Source: an uncultured Clostridia bacterium (lineage in GTDB: Bacteria; Bacillota; Clostridia; Christensenellales; UBA3700). From it: a DNA stretch of 52,283 nt. A program made the translations under genes and the position numbers. Under the pieces are notes generated by a model. That model worked only from the letters and a program-made list of their open reading frames with translations, was not told where the DNA came from and did no database searches. The stretch's first letter is position 1, and every line of letters starts with the position of its first letter. Location: assembly GCA_944380395.1 (NCBI GenBank), contig CALWHM010000011.1, forward strand, positions 1 through 52,283, written 5' to 3'. This document shows positions 43,984 through 51,576 of this stretch, one piece after another.

Positions 43984-44898
43984 ATGCCCAACGTCTGGGG
44001 AAATTTTCCCGCATGGGGACTTACCATAGTGCTTATCCTTTGGCTGGTGCTGGAAACGGTGCTCGCCTTTGCGCTGTACAATCATCGCAGAGCAAGTTAT
44101 ATCCTTACATATTGCATTGCGCTGTTCGTGCTTGTCTTCCACATCTGGTATTTTATCGATCAGAGCAAGATTCAGATGTATCCCGTGGAGTTTTCCCACA
44201 TAAGTTACTTTGTGTTCAGCGTGTGCGTGGTGTTCGGAAGCAAGAAAATGCAGTCTTTCGCGGGTTTTTGCGGAATGCTCACGGGCTTGTCGTTTTTGAT
44301 AGCCGGCTGTTTTTCGCCGCAGTCTATGCTCAACGACGCCGCCTCCGGGGTCAGCCTGTTCATCTCCGTTATGAGGCACGAACTGCTTTGGCTGGGCGGC
44401 TTGCTGCTCTTCCTCAACGTGGCGCGCTTTGACATCAAAGATATCTGGATATCCGTGGTCGGCATCGCGCTCATCGTGGGCTTTTCCTTCCTTGTGCACT
44501 ATCACTACATATATCCCGACTTTGTCAAGTGGGACGATATGGTCATCATCAAGATTGCCACGGGCACCATTTTGGGGTACGTCATCTCCGGGGAACTGCC
44601 TATGTGGCTGCGTGTGGGCACGGTGATAGTTATATTCGCCGCGGTGGCGTGCGCGCTGGTGGGATACTTCAAGGTGAACAACATCATCTATGACAGGCGG
44701 CTGAAAAGAAAGCTTATGCACGGCGGCGCGGAGGACACGCTGGAGCTGGGGGTTATCCCGCTTGTCAAGTACTTATTGAAAAGGGCGGGAGTGATAAAAG
44801 CGCCCGACAAAAAGTTTGTCCGCAGCGCGGACTATAACTGCTGCGAGATTTCCTCGGCGGCGGAAGAAGGAGTTTCCGAACAGGTCCCCAAAGTCTGA
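43984..44898 (+). CDS. Multi-pass membrane protein, paralog 1 of 3
   Basis: 304 residues with about seven hydrophobic segments. The core signature shared with the next two genes is YPVEFSHISYFVFSVCVVFGSKK, then SFAGFCGMLTGLSFLIAGCFSP and ISVMRHELLWLGGLLLFLNVARFDIKDIW. After the last helix (VIVIFAAVACALVGYF) a cytoplasmic tail has LELGVIPLVKYLLKRAGVIKAP and ends near YNCCEIS. The arrangement of a Pro-Glu-x-x-His helix and a later His-Glu helix recalls YwaF/TMEM164-like integral membrane proteins, but I cannot confirm that family. GGAGGAGGGG precedes ATG 43984, preferred over the upstream in-frame start at 43933. It is first of three tandem copies. Confidence 0.7.
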   Translation: MPNVWGNFPAWGLTIVLILWLVLETVLAFALYNHRRASYILTYCIALFVLVFHIWYFIDQSKIQMYPVEFSHISYFVFSVCVVFGSKKMQSFAGFCGMLTGLSFLIAGCFSPQSMLNDAASGVSLFISVMRHELLWLGGLLLFLNVARFDIKDIWISVVGIALIVGFSFLVHYHYIYPDFVKWDDMVIIKIATGTILGYVISGELPMWLRVGTVIVIFAAVACALVGYFKVNNIIYDRRLKRKLMHGGAEDTLELGVIPLVKYLLKRAGVIKAPDKKFVRSADYNCCEISSAAEEGVSEQVPKV

Positions 44899-45063
44899 AA
44901 ACGCGGGGCAGGGGCGGAAAAAACAGGAGAAAATGCCGCTTGGCGCACGGGTGGAACGCGTCAAGAGGCGAAGGATAAAGTCGGGATAAGGGGTGATTCG
45001 ACTTTGCGCGCAAGGCGCCGACAAAACGGAGAGTATCCGTTCGACACGTGAAGGAGAAAAACA

Positions 45064-45981
45064 ATGACACCCGAACAGAAAAACGTCGTGCAGACCATCA
45101 CAGCCCGTCCGTCCGTCTGGCGGCACTTTACGCCCGCGGGAATGGTTGCGCTTATGCTGGGACTGCTTATTTTGTGTGTAATTATCGTTGCGGCTCTCCG
45201 CAACCGCCGCAGGGCAAGCGCATATCTTGCGTTCACGCTTGCGCTTATTCTTTTGATTTTCAACGCCGTGTATTTCGGCATAAACCGCGTGCGCCGCGGC
45301 TGGTATCCCGTGGAATTTTCGCATATAAGTTATTTTGTAATGGCGGTGTCCGTGGTGCTGGGCTGTAAAAGGCTGCTCTCTTTGGCGGGGTACTGTTCTA
45401 TGCTCACGGGGCTGGGTTATATTTTGGCGGGGGTCGTTTCGCCCGTATCTTTGCTCACCACTTCGTTCAGCGCGGCGGAGCTTGCCATTTCCGTGGCGCG
45501 GCATCAGGCTATGTGGCTGTGCGGACTGCTCATCTTGTTCAATACGGGCAGCTTCCGTATGAGCGACGTGTGGATAGCTTTGACGGGGATCGCGCTTATG
45601 ATAGGCTTTTCCCTGCTGGTGTATTACGGACTTGTCTATCCCGGGTTCGATCCGGAAGAGAGGAACACAATGCAGATAATCGCCATAGTGCAGGGCAACA
45701 TTCTGCAATACGTCACGCACAAGCCGCTTCCGCTTATCGCGCGTATCGCCACATCCGCGGGGATAGGGCTTGCCGTGGTGAGCACGGTCATACTCTATCA
45801 TATAATAAACGTCAGAATAAACGCCTCGCGCAAAAAAAGAAGCGAAAGGGCGGGGACAAAATACGCAAATTATTGCGTAGGGGTATTGCCGTTTTTGATA
45901 AAAGTGTTAAAATATAAGGGAGTGATAAAACCTGCCCGCATCGGCGCAAAGCGCGCGGAGTACAACTGCGAGCAGATATAA
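45064..45981 (+). CDS. Multi-pass membrane protein, paralog 2 of 3
   Basis: 305 residues, the most diverged of the three copies. The shared blocks are YPVEFSHISYFVMAVSVVLGCKR, LAGYCSMLTGLGYILAGVVSPVS, and ISVARHQAMWLCGLLILFNTGSFRMSDVW, where the Glu after His in the others is Gln here. The tail has YCVGVLPFLIKVLKYKGVIKPA and ends AEYNCEQI. AAGGAG lies 7 nt before the ATG. The 165-bp gap from paralog 1 has a small hairpin but no clear terminator, so the cluster may be one operon. Function unknown. Confidence 0.7.
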   Translation: MTPEQKNVVQTITARPSVWRHFTPAGMVALMLGLLILCVIIVAALRNRRRASAYLAFTLALILLIFNAVYFGINRVRRGWYPVEFSHISYFVMAVSVVLGCKRLLSLAGYCSMLTGLGYILAGVVSPVSLLTTSFSAAELAISVARHQAMWLCGLLILFNTGSFRMSDVWIALTGIALMIGFSLLVYYGLVYPGFDPEERNTMQIIAIVQGNILQYVTHKPLPLIARIATSAGIGLAVVSTVILYHIINVRINASRKKRSERAGTKYANYCVGVLPFLIKVLKYKGVIKPARIGAKRAEYNCEQI

Positions 45982-45993
45982 GGAGGGGAAAGT

Positions 45994-46884
45994 ATGTCCG
46001 TTTGGCCCGGATTCCCGCCCGCGGGAATGACCGCCATGCTCATAGGTATTTTGGTGGGGGAAACGCTGTTGGCGGTGGCTTTGCGCAATTACAGGCGCAT
46101 AAGCTATGCAATGGTGTATGTCATCGCGCTTTTCGTGTTCGCATTTCACGTGTGGTATTTTATAGATCAGCGCGCGCTGCACAAATACCCTTCGGAGTTT
46201 TCGCATATAAGTTACTTTATCTTTTCCGTATGCGTGATAGTCGGCGGAAAAAAGACGCAGGCGTTCGCTTCTTTCTGCGGTATGGTCACGGGCATAGGCT
46301 TTATCATAGGCGGCTGTTTTTCGCCCGCTTCCATGCTCACGGACGCGGAAAACGGCGCCACGCTGGTCATCTCCGTTATGAGGCACGAAATACTTTGGCT
46401 GGGCGGACTTATGCTCTTCCTCAATGTGGGCAGGTTTGAAGTCAGGGATATCTGGATACCGTTTTTGGGGATAGTTCTCATAATAATTTATTCTATGCTT
46501 ATGTATAACGGCATAATCTATCCCGACTTTGCCAAGCCGCAGGGAATGGTGATAGTAAAGATAGTCACCGGCACCATTTTGGGCTATGTCACGGGCGGAG
46601 TCGTGCCCGTATGGCTGAGGGTGTTCACAATAATATTGGTGCTTGCGATGGTCATAGCCGCAATGTTCGGCTTTTACAAGGGCAACAAGGCGATAAACAA
46701 GCTGCGCGACGCGCGCAACGAGCGCATAGGCAAAAAGCGCGACGATTTGGAGTTGGGGCTTTTCCCGCTTGCGCTGTATCTGTTCAAGCGCGCGGGGGTA
46801 TTCTTCTCAAAGCCAAAAACTTTCGGGGCGCAGACGCACGAAAACTGCGAAGAAATATCGGACTGCGAAGAAAGCGCGGAGTGA
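45994..46884 (+). CDS. Multi-pass membrane protein, paralog 3 of 3
   Basis: 296 residues, closest to paralog 1: YPSEFSHISYFIFSVCVIVGGKK, SFCGMVTGIGFIIGGCFSPASML, and ISVMRHEILWLGGLMLFLNVGRFEVRDIW. The tail LELGLFPLALYLFKRAGVFF ends in ENCEEISDCEESAE, again with the Asn-Cys-Glu signature near the C-terminus. It starts 12 nt after paralog 2 with AGGAGGGG upstream, so these two are certainly co-transcribed. Its stop lies 2 nt from the convergent ybaK stop. Confidence 0.7.
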   Translation: MSVWPGFPPAGMTAMLIGILVGETLLAVALRNYRRISYAMVYVIALFVFAFHVWYFIDQRALHKYPSEFSHISYFIFSVCVIVGGKKTQAFASFCGMVTGIGFIIGGCFSPASMLTDAENGATLVISVMRHEILWLGGLMLFLNVGRFEVRDIWIPFLGIVLIIIYSMLMYNGIIYPDFAKPQGMVIVKIVTGTILGYVTGGVVPVWLRVFTIILVLAMVIAAMFGFYKGNKAINKLRDARNERIGKKRDDLELGLFPLALYLFKRAGVFFSKPKTFGAQTHENCEEISDCEESAE

Positions 46885-46886
46885 AA

Positions 46887-47372
46887 TCATTCCGTGCGCG
46901 CGATGAGGTCGCACTCCGTCAGGCGCACGGCTTTTTTCAGGTCGTCGAGCGTCATCTCCACCTGGCGGCCTATTCTGCCCGCGCTGAAAATTATCGAGGG
47001 CAGGGCTTTTGCGGAAGAGTCTATAAAAGTGGTGAAAAACTTTTTCATTCCGATGGGACTGCACCCGCCGTGCACGTATCCCGTCAGCGGCAGAAGCTCT
47101 TTTGACTTCAACATCTCTATGCTCTTTTCCCCGGCGGCGCGAGCCGCTTTTTTCAAATCCAGCTCCCCCACGGAGGGCACCATAAACACATAATGGCTGC
47201 CGCTTTTTCCCGTGGTCACCAGCGTTTTGAACACCTGCGCGGCGTCCTTGCCCAAAATGGCTGCAACCTCCTCACCCGTGGGTACTTGCTCACAGTCGAA
47301 AAAGTAGCACTTGTGCGGCAGTTTTTTTGCGTCCAGAAAACGCATTACATTTGTCTTTTCCTGTTTTTCCAT
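46887..47372 (-). CDS. ybaK: Cys-tRNA(Pro)/Cys-tRNA(Cys) deacylase YbaK
   Basis: A 161-residue YbaK/EbsC-family editing protein that hydrolyses cysteine mischarged onto tRNA-Pro. Recognisable parts are TNVMRFLDAKKLPHKCYFFDCEQVPTGEEVAAILGKDAAQVFKTLV, FMVPSVGELDLKKAARAAGEKS (with the catalytic Lys region), LTGYVHGGCSPIGMKKFFTTF, and a C-terminal IFSAGRIGRQVEMTLDDL. The start ATG at 47372 is preceded after 6 nt by a TATAAT, so the mRNA is predicted to be leaderless. The frame extends to 47420 but no start there has support. Confidence 0.9.
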   Translation of the reverse strand: MEKQEKTNVMRFLDAKKLPHKCYFFDCEQVPTGEEVAAILGKDAAQVFKTLVTTGKSGSHYVFMVPSVGELDLKKAARAAGEKSIEMLKSKELLPLTGYVHGGCSPIGMKKFFTTFIDSSAKALPSIIFSAGRIGRQVEMTLDDLKKAVRLTECDLIARTE

Positions 47373-47378
47373 ACCTCT

Positions 47379-47407
47379 ATTATAGCTGCGGAGGAGGGGA
47401 AAATCAA
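47379..47407 (-). promoter_or_regulatory. Promoter predicted to give a leaderless ybaK mRNA
   Basis: On the minus strand TTGATT (47402-47407), 17-nt spacer, TATAAT (47379-47384). Exactly 6 nt (AGAGGT) separate it from the ATG at 47372, so transcription should begin at the A of the start codon. Confidence 0.7.
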
Positions 47408-47469
47408 GCCCTCTTTGCAAAACTTTTACGGCGTTTTAACCGCGGCGTAACGCGCCCGTTACCCGTTTG

Positions 47470-47497
47470 TAACGCGCCCGTTCCACAATATAATCAC
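47470..47497 (+). promoter_or_regulatory. Promoter of the YjdF-like gene
   Basis: TTGTAA, a 16-nt spacer and TATAAT (about 47467-47495), roughly 27 nt before the ATG at 47521. Confidence 0.5.
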
Positions 47498-47520
47498 CCC
47501 GCGGGGAACAAGAGGTGAAT

Positions 47521-48321
47521 ATGAGAACTTGGGTAAAAATAGGAGAACTTGAACACCGCGCGTATACCAAGCGCTGCATTATCCTGCTTGCGGAGGCGGC
47601 TATAAGCGTTACCGCGGCTATCCTTGCCGTAGTAAACGCCGTTCAGGGCGACCCGGAAAACAGAGTTTTCACCTGCGTGTGCACGGCGGTATTTATGTGG
47701 GTGCCGCACGTTTTGGAGCGCGCGGCAAAGCATCGCTTTTCTGCTTCTCAGCACGCCGCCTATATAGTAATGCTCACGGGCAGCGCCGTCATCGGAAGCG
47801 CGTTCAACGTATTCAACAAGGTGGAGTGGTACGACTGCCTTATGCATTTTGTCAGCGGTTACGCAATGATGATATTCATAATGATCCCGTTTTGCGCTGT
47901 GCTTGAAAGGGCGGAAGAAGACAGGCGCAAGGGCGTTCCCGCCGTGCTCATACTCTTTTTATGCTCTATGGGCACCGCCGCCGTGTGGGAGATAATGGAG
48001 TTCGCGGCGGATCTGCTTGCGGGACAGGCGTCGCAGGGGCACGTGCCGCCGGAGATAGCCGCAATGTTGGAAGAGCAGGGCTTGACGGGCATAAAGGCGG
48101 CATGGGAAGGTATGAAATACGTGTCTGTGCTGGATACGGATTTGGATATGCTCTGCCATATGGGCGGCACGCTCTTGTTCTGCCTGCACTACGCGCTGCA
48201 CTTGGCAACGGGCAGAAATTTGGGTATGGGCACGCTGACGGCGGATATACGCGGCGCGGATATGAACACGGCGGCAAGGGAAAAACTCGCCGTTGCGGAC
48301 GACCCCGCCGAAACAGAGTAG
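47521..48321 (+). CDS. YjdF/DUF2238-like integral membrane protein
   Basis: 266 residues with about six membrane helices. Motifs WYDCLMHFVSGYAMMIF, GTAAVWEIMEFAADLLAG and DTDLDMLCHMGGTLLF place acidic and His residues in or next to helices, as in DUF2238 (YjdF-type) proteins; that assignment is by motif resemblance only. AGAGGTG lies just before ATG 47521; an overlapping GTG at 47515 is less likely. It is followed 141 bp later by a two-component system on the same strand but with its own promoter, so any link is only positional. Confidence 0.65.
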   Translation: MRTWVKIGELEHRAYTKRCIILLAEAAISVTAAILAVVNAVQGDPENRVFTCVCTAVFMWVPHVLERAAKHRFSASQHAAYIVMLTGSAVIGSAFNVFNKVEWYDCLMHFVSGYAMMIFIMIPFCAVLERAEEDRRKGVPAVLILFLCSMGTAAVWEIMEFAADLLAGQASQGHVPPEIAAMLEEQGLTGIKAAWEGMKYVSVLDTDLDMLCHMGGTLLFCLHYALHLATGRNLGMGTLTADIRGADMNTAAREKLAVADDPAETE

Positions 48322-48402
48322 CGAAGCAGGGTGATAAAGCAGGGCGGCGGGGCGGAGCGCTTTCCTTCCGCCCTTGACCTTGCCTAAAAAAGTTTGGATT
48401 TG

Positions 48403-48434
48403 TTTACTTTCTTTTAACTTTGCCGTATTATAAT
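48403..48434 (+). promoter_or_regulatory. Two-component operon promoter with an OmpR/PhoB-type direct repeat
   Basis: TTTACTTT (48403-48410) and TTAACTTT (48414-48421) repeat with an 11-bp period and end 7 bp before TATAAT (48429-48434), where a -35 should be but is poor. This is the layout of OmpR/PhoB-class activator sites, so the adjacent regulator may control its own operon. Confidence 0.5.
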
Positions 48435-48462
48435 ATCCGTATAAAGCGTCAGGGAGGAGCTT

Positions 48463-49137
48463 ATGTCAACTGTTTTGGTGGTGGAGGACGACTATTCCAC
48501 CCGTCTTCTCACGGTGGCGAACCTGCGCCGCGACTTTGAGGTGGTGTCCGCGGAGAACGGCAGCGCCGCGCTGGACGTCATCTATTCAAGGCATGTGGAC
48601 GTTATAGTTTCGGATATTATGATGCCCGAAATGGACGGCTATCAATTGGCGCGCGAGGTGCGCGAAAGCGGCAATAACGTGCCGTTCATCTTTCTCACCG
48701 CAAAGGCGTCGCCCGGCGACAAGGCGCAGGGCTTTGAGCTGGGCATAGACGATTATATGGTCAAGCCCGTGGACTATACGGAGCTTATCTGGCGTATCCG
48801 CGCCATACTCCGCCGCGCGCAGATAGCCGACTCGCGCGCCATAACCGCGGGCGGCTTGAAGGTGGACTCCGCGGCGTACACCGTCACTTACAACGGCAGG
48901 AATATAGAGCTTACGCGCAAGGAGTTCGACCTTTTATTCAAACTTTTGTCCTATCCCAATATGATATTCACGAAAAATCAGCTTTTGGACGAGATATGGG
49001 GCGCGGACAGCGCCAGCGGGGATGACACCGTCAAAGTGCATATCTCCCGCCTCAGGAATAAGATTTCGGAGGTGGAGGAAGTGGACATCATAGCCGTTAA
49101 GGGCATAGGCTATAAGGCTGTGATAAAGGAGAAATGA
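48463..49137 (+). CDS. OmpR-family response regulator
   Basis: 224 residues. The receiver domain has the acidic pair EDD at 8-10, phospho-acceptor Asp51 in VIVSDIMMPEMDGY, and Lys in YMVKPVDY. A winged-helix DNA-binding domain follows with IELTRKEFDLLFKLLSYPNMIFTKNQLLDEIWG, the recognition helix region DDTVKVHISRLRNKI and the wing IAVKGIGYK. GGAGG precedes the ATG. It is translated with the following sensor kinase (stop and start overlap or lie 2 nt apart). The target genes are not evident. The operator-like repeats before its own promoter suggest autoregulation. Confidence 0.94.
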   Translation: MSTVLVVEDDYSTRLLTVANLRRDFEVVSAENGSAALDVIYSRHVDVIVSDIMMPEMDGYQLAREVRESGNNVPFIFLTAKASPGDKAQGFELGIDDYMVKPVDYTELIWRIRAILRRAQIADSRAITAGGLKVDSAAYTVTYNGRNIELTRKEFDLLFKLLSYPNMIFTKNQLLDEIWGADSASGDDTVKVHISRLRNKISEVEEVDIIAVKGIGYKAVIKEK

Positions 49138-49139
49138 GT

Positions 49140-50222
49140 ATGTGCAAGGACAATAAGCAGACGGTCAAGCCGAAAAAAATCAAAAAGAAAAAAGAAGAAC
49201 TGCCGCCTCTCAGGAAAAATCTCTCCGCGATGCTCACCTTGCAGACGTTCTTTGTCCTGCTTGTGGTGGTCGCAATAGCTTTGGCAATGGCTATGATGTA
49301 CCGCACGGTTTTGACTGCCAACCATCTCTACGGGATTTTGAGTATGATGGTGCCCATAGTTTTGCTCGTGAGCCTGATAAACGCGACTTTTTCCCGCATT
49401 ATGTACAAATATCTGAACGATCTTTCAAGCGCTATGACCAAGGTGGCGGACGGCGATTTCTCCGTGCGGCTGGACGCGGAGAAAAAACAGCCTTTCCGCG
49501 AAGTCTACCGCGACTTTAACACGATGGCGGAAGAGCTGGGCGGCGTGGAAATGCTGAAAAACGACTTTATCAACGTATACTCGCACGAGCTGCGCACCCC
49601 CGTCACCGCAATAAACGGCTTTGCGGAAATGCTGCTCAAAAACGACGGCTCCGTCAGCAATGAGGAGGCGCGCTCTTATTTGGAGATAATCGCTTCCGAA
49701 TCACGCCGCCTTGCCGATCTCATCGGCAACAGCCTGCTTATGAGCAAGCTTGATTCGCAGAAGATAATCCCCGATAAAAAGACTTACTCCCTTGACGAAC
49801 AGCTGCGCCGCTGCAGTATCCTGCTTTCCTCGCAGTGGCAGGAGAAAGAGCTGGATATGACTATGGACCTTGAAGAAGCTTCCTACACGGGCGACCCCGA
49901 CCTTATGCAGCATTTATGGCTGAACCTTATGACCAACGCCATAAAATACACGCCTAAAAACGGCAGCGTAACCGTCACCCTGAAAAAAGACGCGAACTTT
50001 CTTGTCGTCACCGTCGCCGATACCGGCAAGGGCATAGCCCCCGAAGAGCGTGAACGCATTTTCGACCGCTATTACCAAACGGATAAATCGCACACCAACC
50101 GCGGTCTGGGCTTGGGACTTTCCATCTGCAAGCGCATAGTGCAGCTCTGCAACGGAAGCATTTCCGTGGAAAGCAAGCCGGGGGAAGGCTCCGCCTTTAT
50201 CGTAAGACTCCCTATGCAGTAA
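49140..50222 (+). CDS. HAMP-domain sensor histidine kinase
   Basis: 360 residues. Two N-terminal membrane helices (TLQTFFVLLVVVAIALAMAMMY and GILSMMVPIVLLVSLINATF) are separated by only about a dozen residues. Almost no extracytoplasmic domain exists, so it is an intramembrane-sensing kinase. HAMP (LSSAMTKVADGDFSVRLDAE) is followed by the H-box INVYSHELRTPVTAINGFAEML, N-box LWLNLMTNAIKYTP, G1 VADTGKGIAPEERERIFDRYYQ and G2 HTNRGLGLGLSICKRIV. ATG 49140 has AGGAG at 8 nt; ATG 49134, which overlaps the regulator's stop as ATGA, has too short a spacing. The last 36 bp are duplicated just after the stop. Confidence 0.93.
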   Translation: MCKDNKQTVKPKKIKKKKEELPPLRKNLSAMLTLQTFFVLLVVVAIALAMAMMYRTVLTANHLYGILSMMVPIVLLVSLINATFSRIMYKYLNDLSSAMTKVADGDFSVRLDAEKKQPFREVYRDFNTMAEELGGVEMLKNDFINVYSHELRTPVTAINGFAEMLLKNDGSVSNEEARSYLEIIASESRRLADLIGNSLLMSKLDSQKIIPDKKTYSLDEQLRRCSILLSSQWQEKELDMTMDLEEASYTGDPDLMQHLWLNLMTNAIKYTPKNGSVTVTLKKDANFLVVTVADTGKGIAPEERERIFDRYYQTDKSHTNRGLGLGLSICKRIVQLCNGSISVESKPGEGSAFIVRLPMQ

Positions 50223-50372
50223 GGCGCCGCCTTTATCGTAAGGCTCTCTATGTAGCAAAGCCCCGTCTTATCGCAACGCTTTAAGCCGCAACGCCCAAAG
50301 CCGCAAAGCCCCGCCTTTATCGCAACGCCCAAAACCGCAACGCTCTGCCTTTATCGTAAAGCCTCTAAGCAG
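50186..50372. repeat. Degenerate tandem repeat derived from the kinase gene's 3' end
   Basis: The last 12 codons of the kinase gene (with CCGCCTTTATCGTAAGACTC) are repeated after the stop with few changes; the copy would still read GAAFIVRLSM then TAG. Further decayed units with (C/T)CTTATCG(C/T)AA follow near 50265, 50313 and 50347. Unit starts are 36, 36, 48 and 34 bp apart. Confidence 0.65.
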
Positions 50373-50430
50373 CCAAGCACAGTCTTTACCGTATGGTGCC
50401 CAAGCTTCGCAATTCATTGTATATGCTCAT

Positions 50431-50621
50431 GTCAAGTACCACTTGACAAGGGTATATATTGCTAATTGTTTTAATAGTCGTGTCAGTTAATAACTTACAA
50501 GCTATATATTTGAGCACTACTAAAAGCATTGCGAAGATGTACAGTCGCAAAACCTTTATCGATACTTCAATGCGGTTAATGGGTGGAGCGCCACGCGATC
50601 CCTTGTCAGTTAATAACTTAC
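50431..50621 (-). repeat. Composite dispersed repeat, inverted copy
   Basis: Reverse orientation of the elements at 6.1 and 37.2 kb: palindrome GTCAAGTACCACTTGAC (50431-50447), near-palindrome GTCAGTTAATAACTTAC (50482-50498), AAGCATTGCGAAGATGTA, GGTTAATGGGTGGAGCG, and a second near-palindrome at 50605-50621. Confidence 0.65.
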
Positions 50622-50692
50622 AAGTCGTGTTTTATCGGGTGAAATTCCGGTATTCTGGAATTTTATAACTATAAGTAATTAAAAGTAAGCTT

Positions 50693-50979
50693 GTCAAGTA
50701 CCACTTGACACGGGTATTTTAGCTTGGAATTTTAAAAATTTAAAACCAAAACTAACCTTAACCTCGGAAAATCAAAATCACCAACATATAAGAAGAAGTG
50801 CGCAACGACATATATGCCGACTGATAACTTCCAAGAGTTAAGATTCGCAAGCCATTGTATATACTCATGTCAAGTACCACTTGACAAGGGTAGTTATTGT
50901 TTATTTGTTTAATGAGAGGCGAAAATTAGCCTATACCAAAAATCTTGGTATTGACATATAAGCGCAGTTTATAATAGGA
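50693..50979 (+). repeat. Duplicated module, copy 1 (leader of the first 44-bp array)
   Basis: Begins with the palindrome at 50693-50709. It continues through AT-rich sequence, an ACCAACATATAAGAAGAAG segment, ATGCCGACTGATAAC, a second palindrome (50869-50885) and a strongly conserved leader from 50888 (TAGTTATTGTTTATTTGTTT...CAAAAATCTTGGTATTGACA). It ends in TATAAT beside the first array unit. The same module recurs at 51577-51859. Its TTGACA and TATAAT are both perfect but only 13 nt apart, too close for a normal sigma-A promoter. Confidence 0.7.
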
Positions 50980-51264
50980 TGTCCACTTTTGTGGACACCT
51001 GCACGTATGTCTTTATTATGTTTTGTCCACTTTTGTGGACACTTACGCACACTCGTCTGTTATGCGTTGTCCACTTTTGTGGACACTTGCGCACGCTCGT
51101 CTGTTATGCGTTGTCCACTTTAGTGGACACTGGCGCACGCTCGTCTGTTATGTGTTGTCCACTTTTGTGGACACTGGCGCACGCTCGTCTGTTATGTGTT
51201 GTCCACTTTTGTGGACACTAGCGCACGCTCGCCTGTTATGCGTTGTCCACTTTTGTGGACACCG
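50980..51264 (+). repeat. First 44-bp palindromic array, 7 units
   Basis: GTCCAC-TTT(T/A)-GTGGAC starts at 50981, 51025, 51069, 51113, 51157, 51201 and 51245, exactly 44 bp apart each time. Between palindromes lies a conserved ACTTGCGCACGCTCGTCTGT-like stretch. Because the intervening sequence is also conserved this is a tandem repeat, not a CRISPR array. Each palindrome can form a 6-bp hairpin with a 4-nt loop. ORFs through it merely reflect the repeat. Confidence 0.9.
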
Positions 51265-51576
51265 CTGCTTTTGCTAAAATATGTGCAAGTAGTGGGGTGA
51301 AAAATATGTGCACCGCAAATATTTTTCTATGCGAGCGGGGCGGGCGCGCCAGCTTGTTTTGAGAAAAATTCCGGTATTATGGAATTTTATAACTAAAAGT
51401 AATTGAGATGTTGTGAAACCGTCCGTTGCTATACAATTTAAAATTCTGTTGCAAGCAACGCATTTGTAAAACTTATAGTTATAAAATTTTAAATATTTAA
51501 AATTTTGTGCGGTCGCATAACAAACGGTTATTAAATATGCCGTTTTGGTATAATTTCTGCAAAGAAAAATAGTCGT
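51265..51576. other. Spacer between the two repeat modules
   Basis: No credible gene. It contains the AT-rich ATTCCGGTATTATGGAATTT and TTATAACTAAAAGTAATT segments also seen near 50645-50680 and, diverged, near 6250-6290, plus an orphan TATAAT near 51549. The minus-strand ORF across 51274-51588 has no recognisable domain. Confidence 0.4.

Noticed and set aside
50979-51277. Overlapping plus-strand ORFs across the 44-bp array, and a possible CRISPR
   Set aside because: The ORFs only translate the repeat. The 44-bp units are conserved throughout, with no variable spacers and no cas genes, so it is not a CRISPR array.
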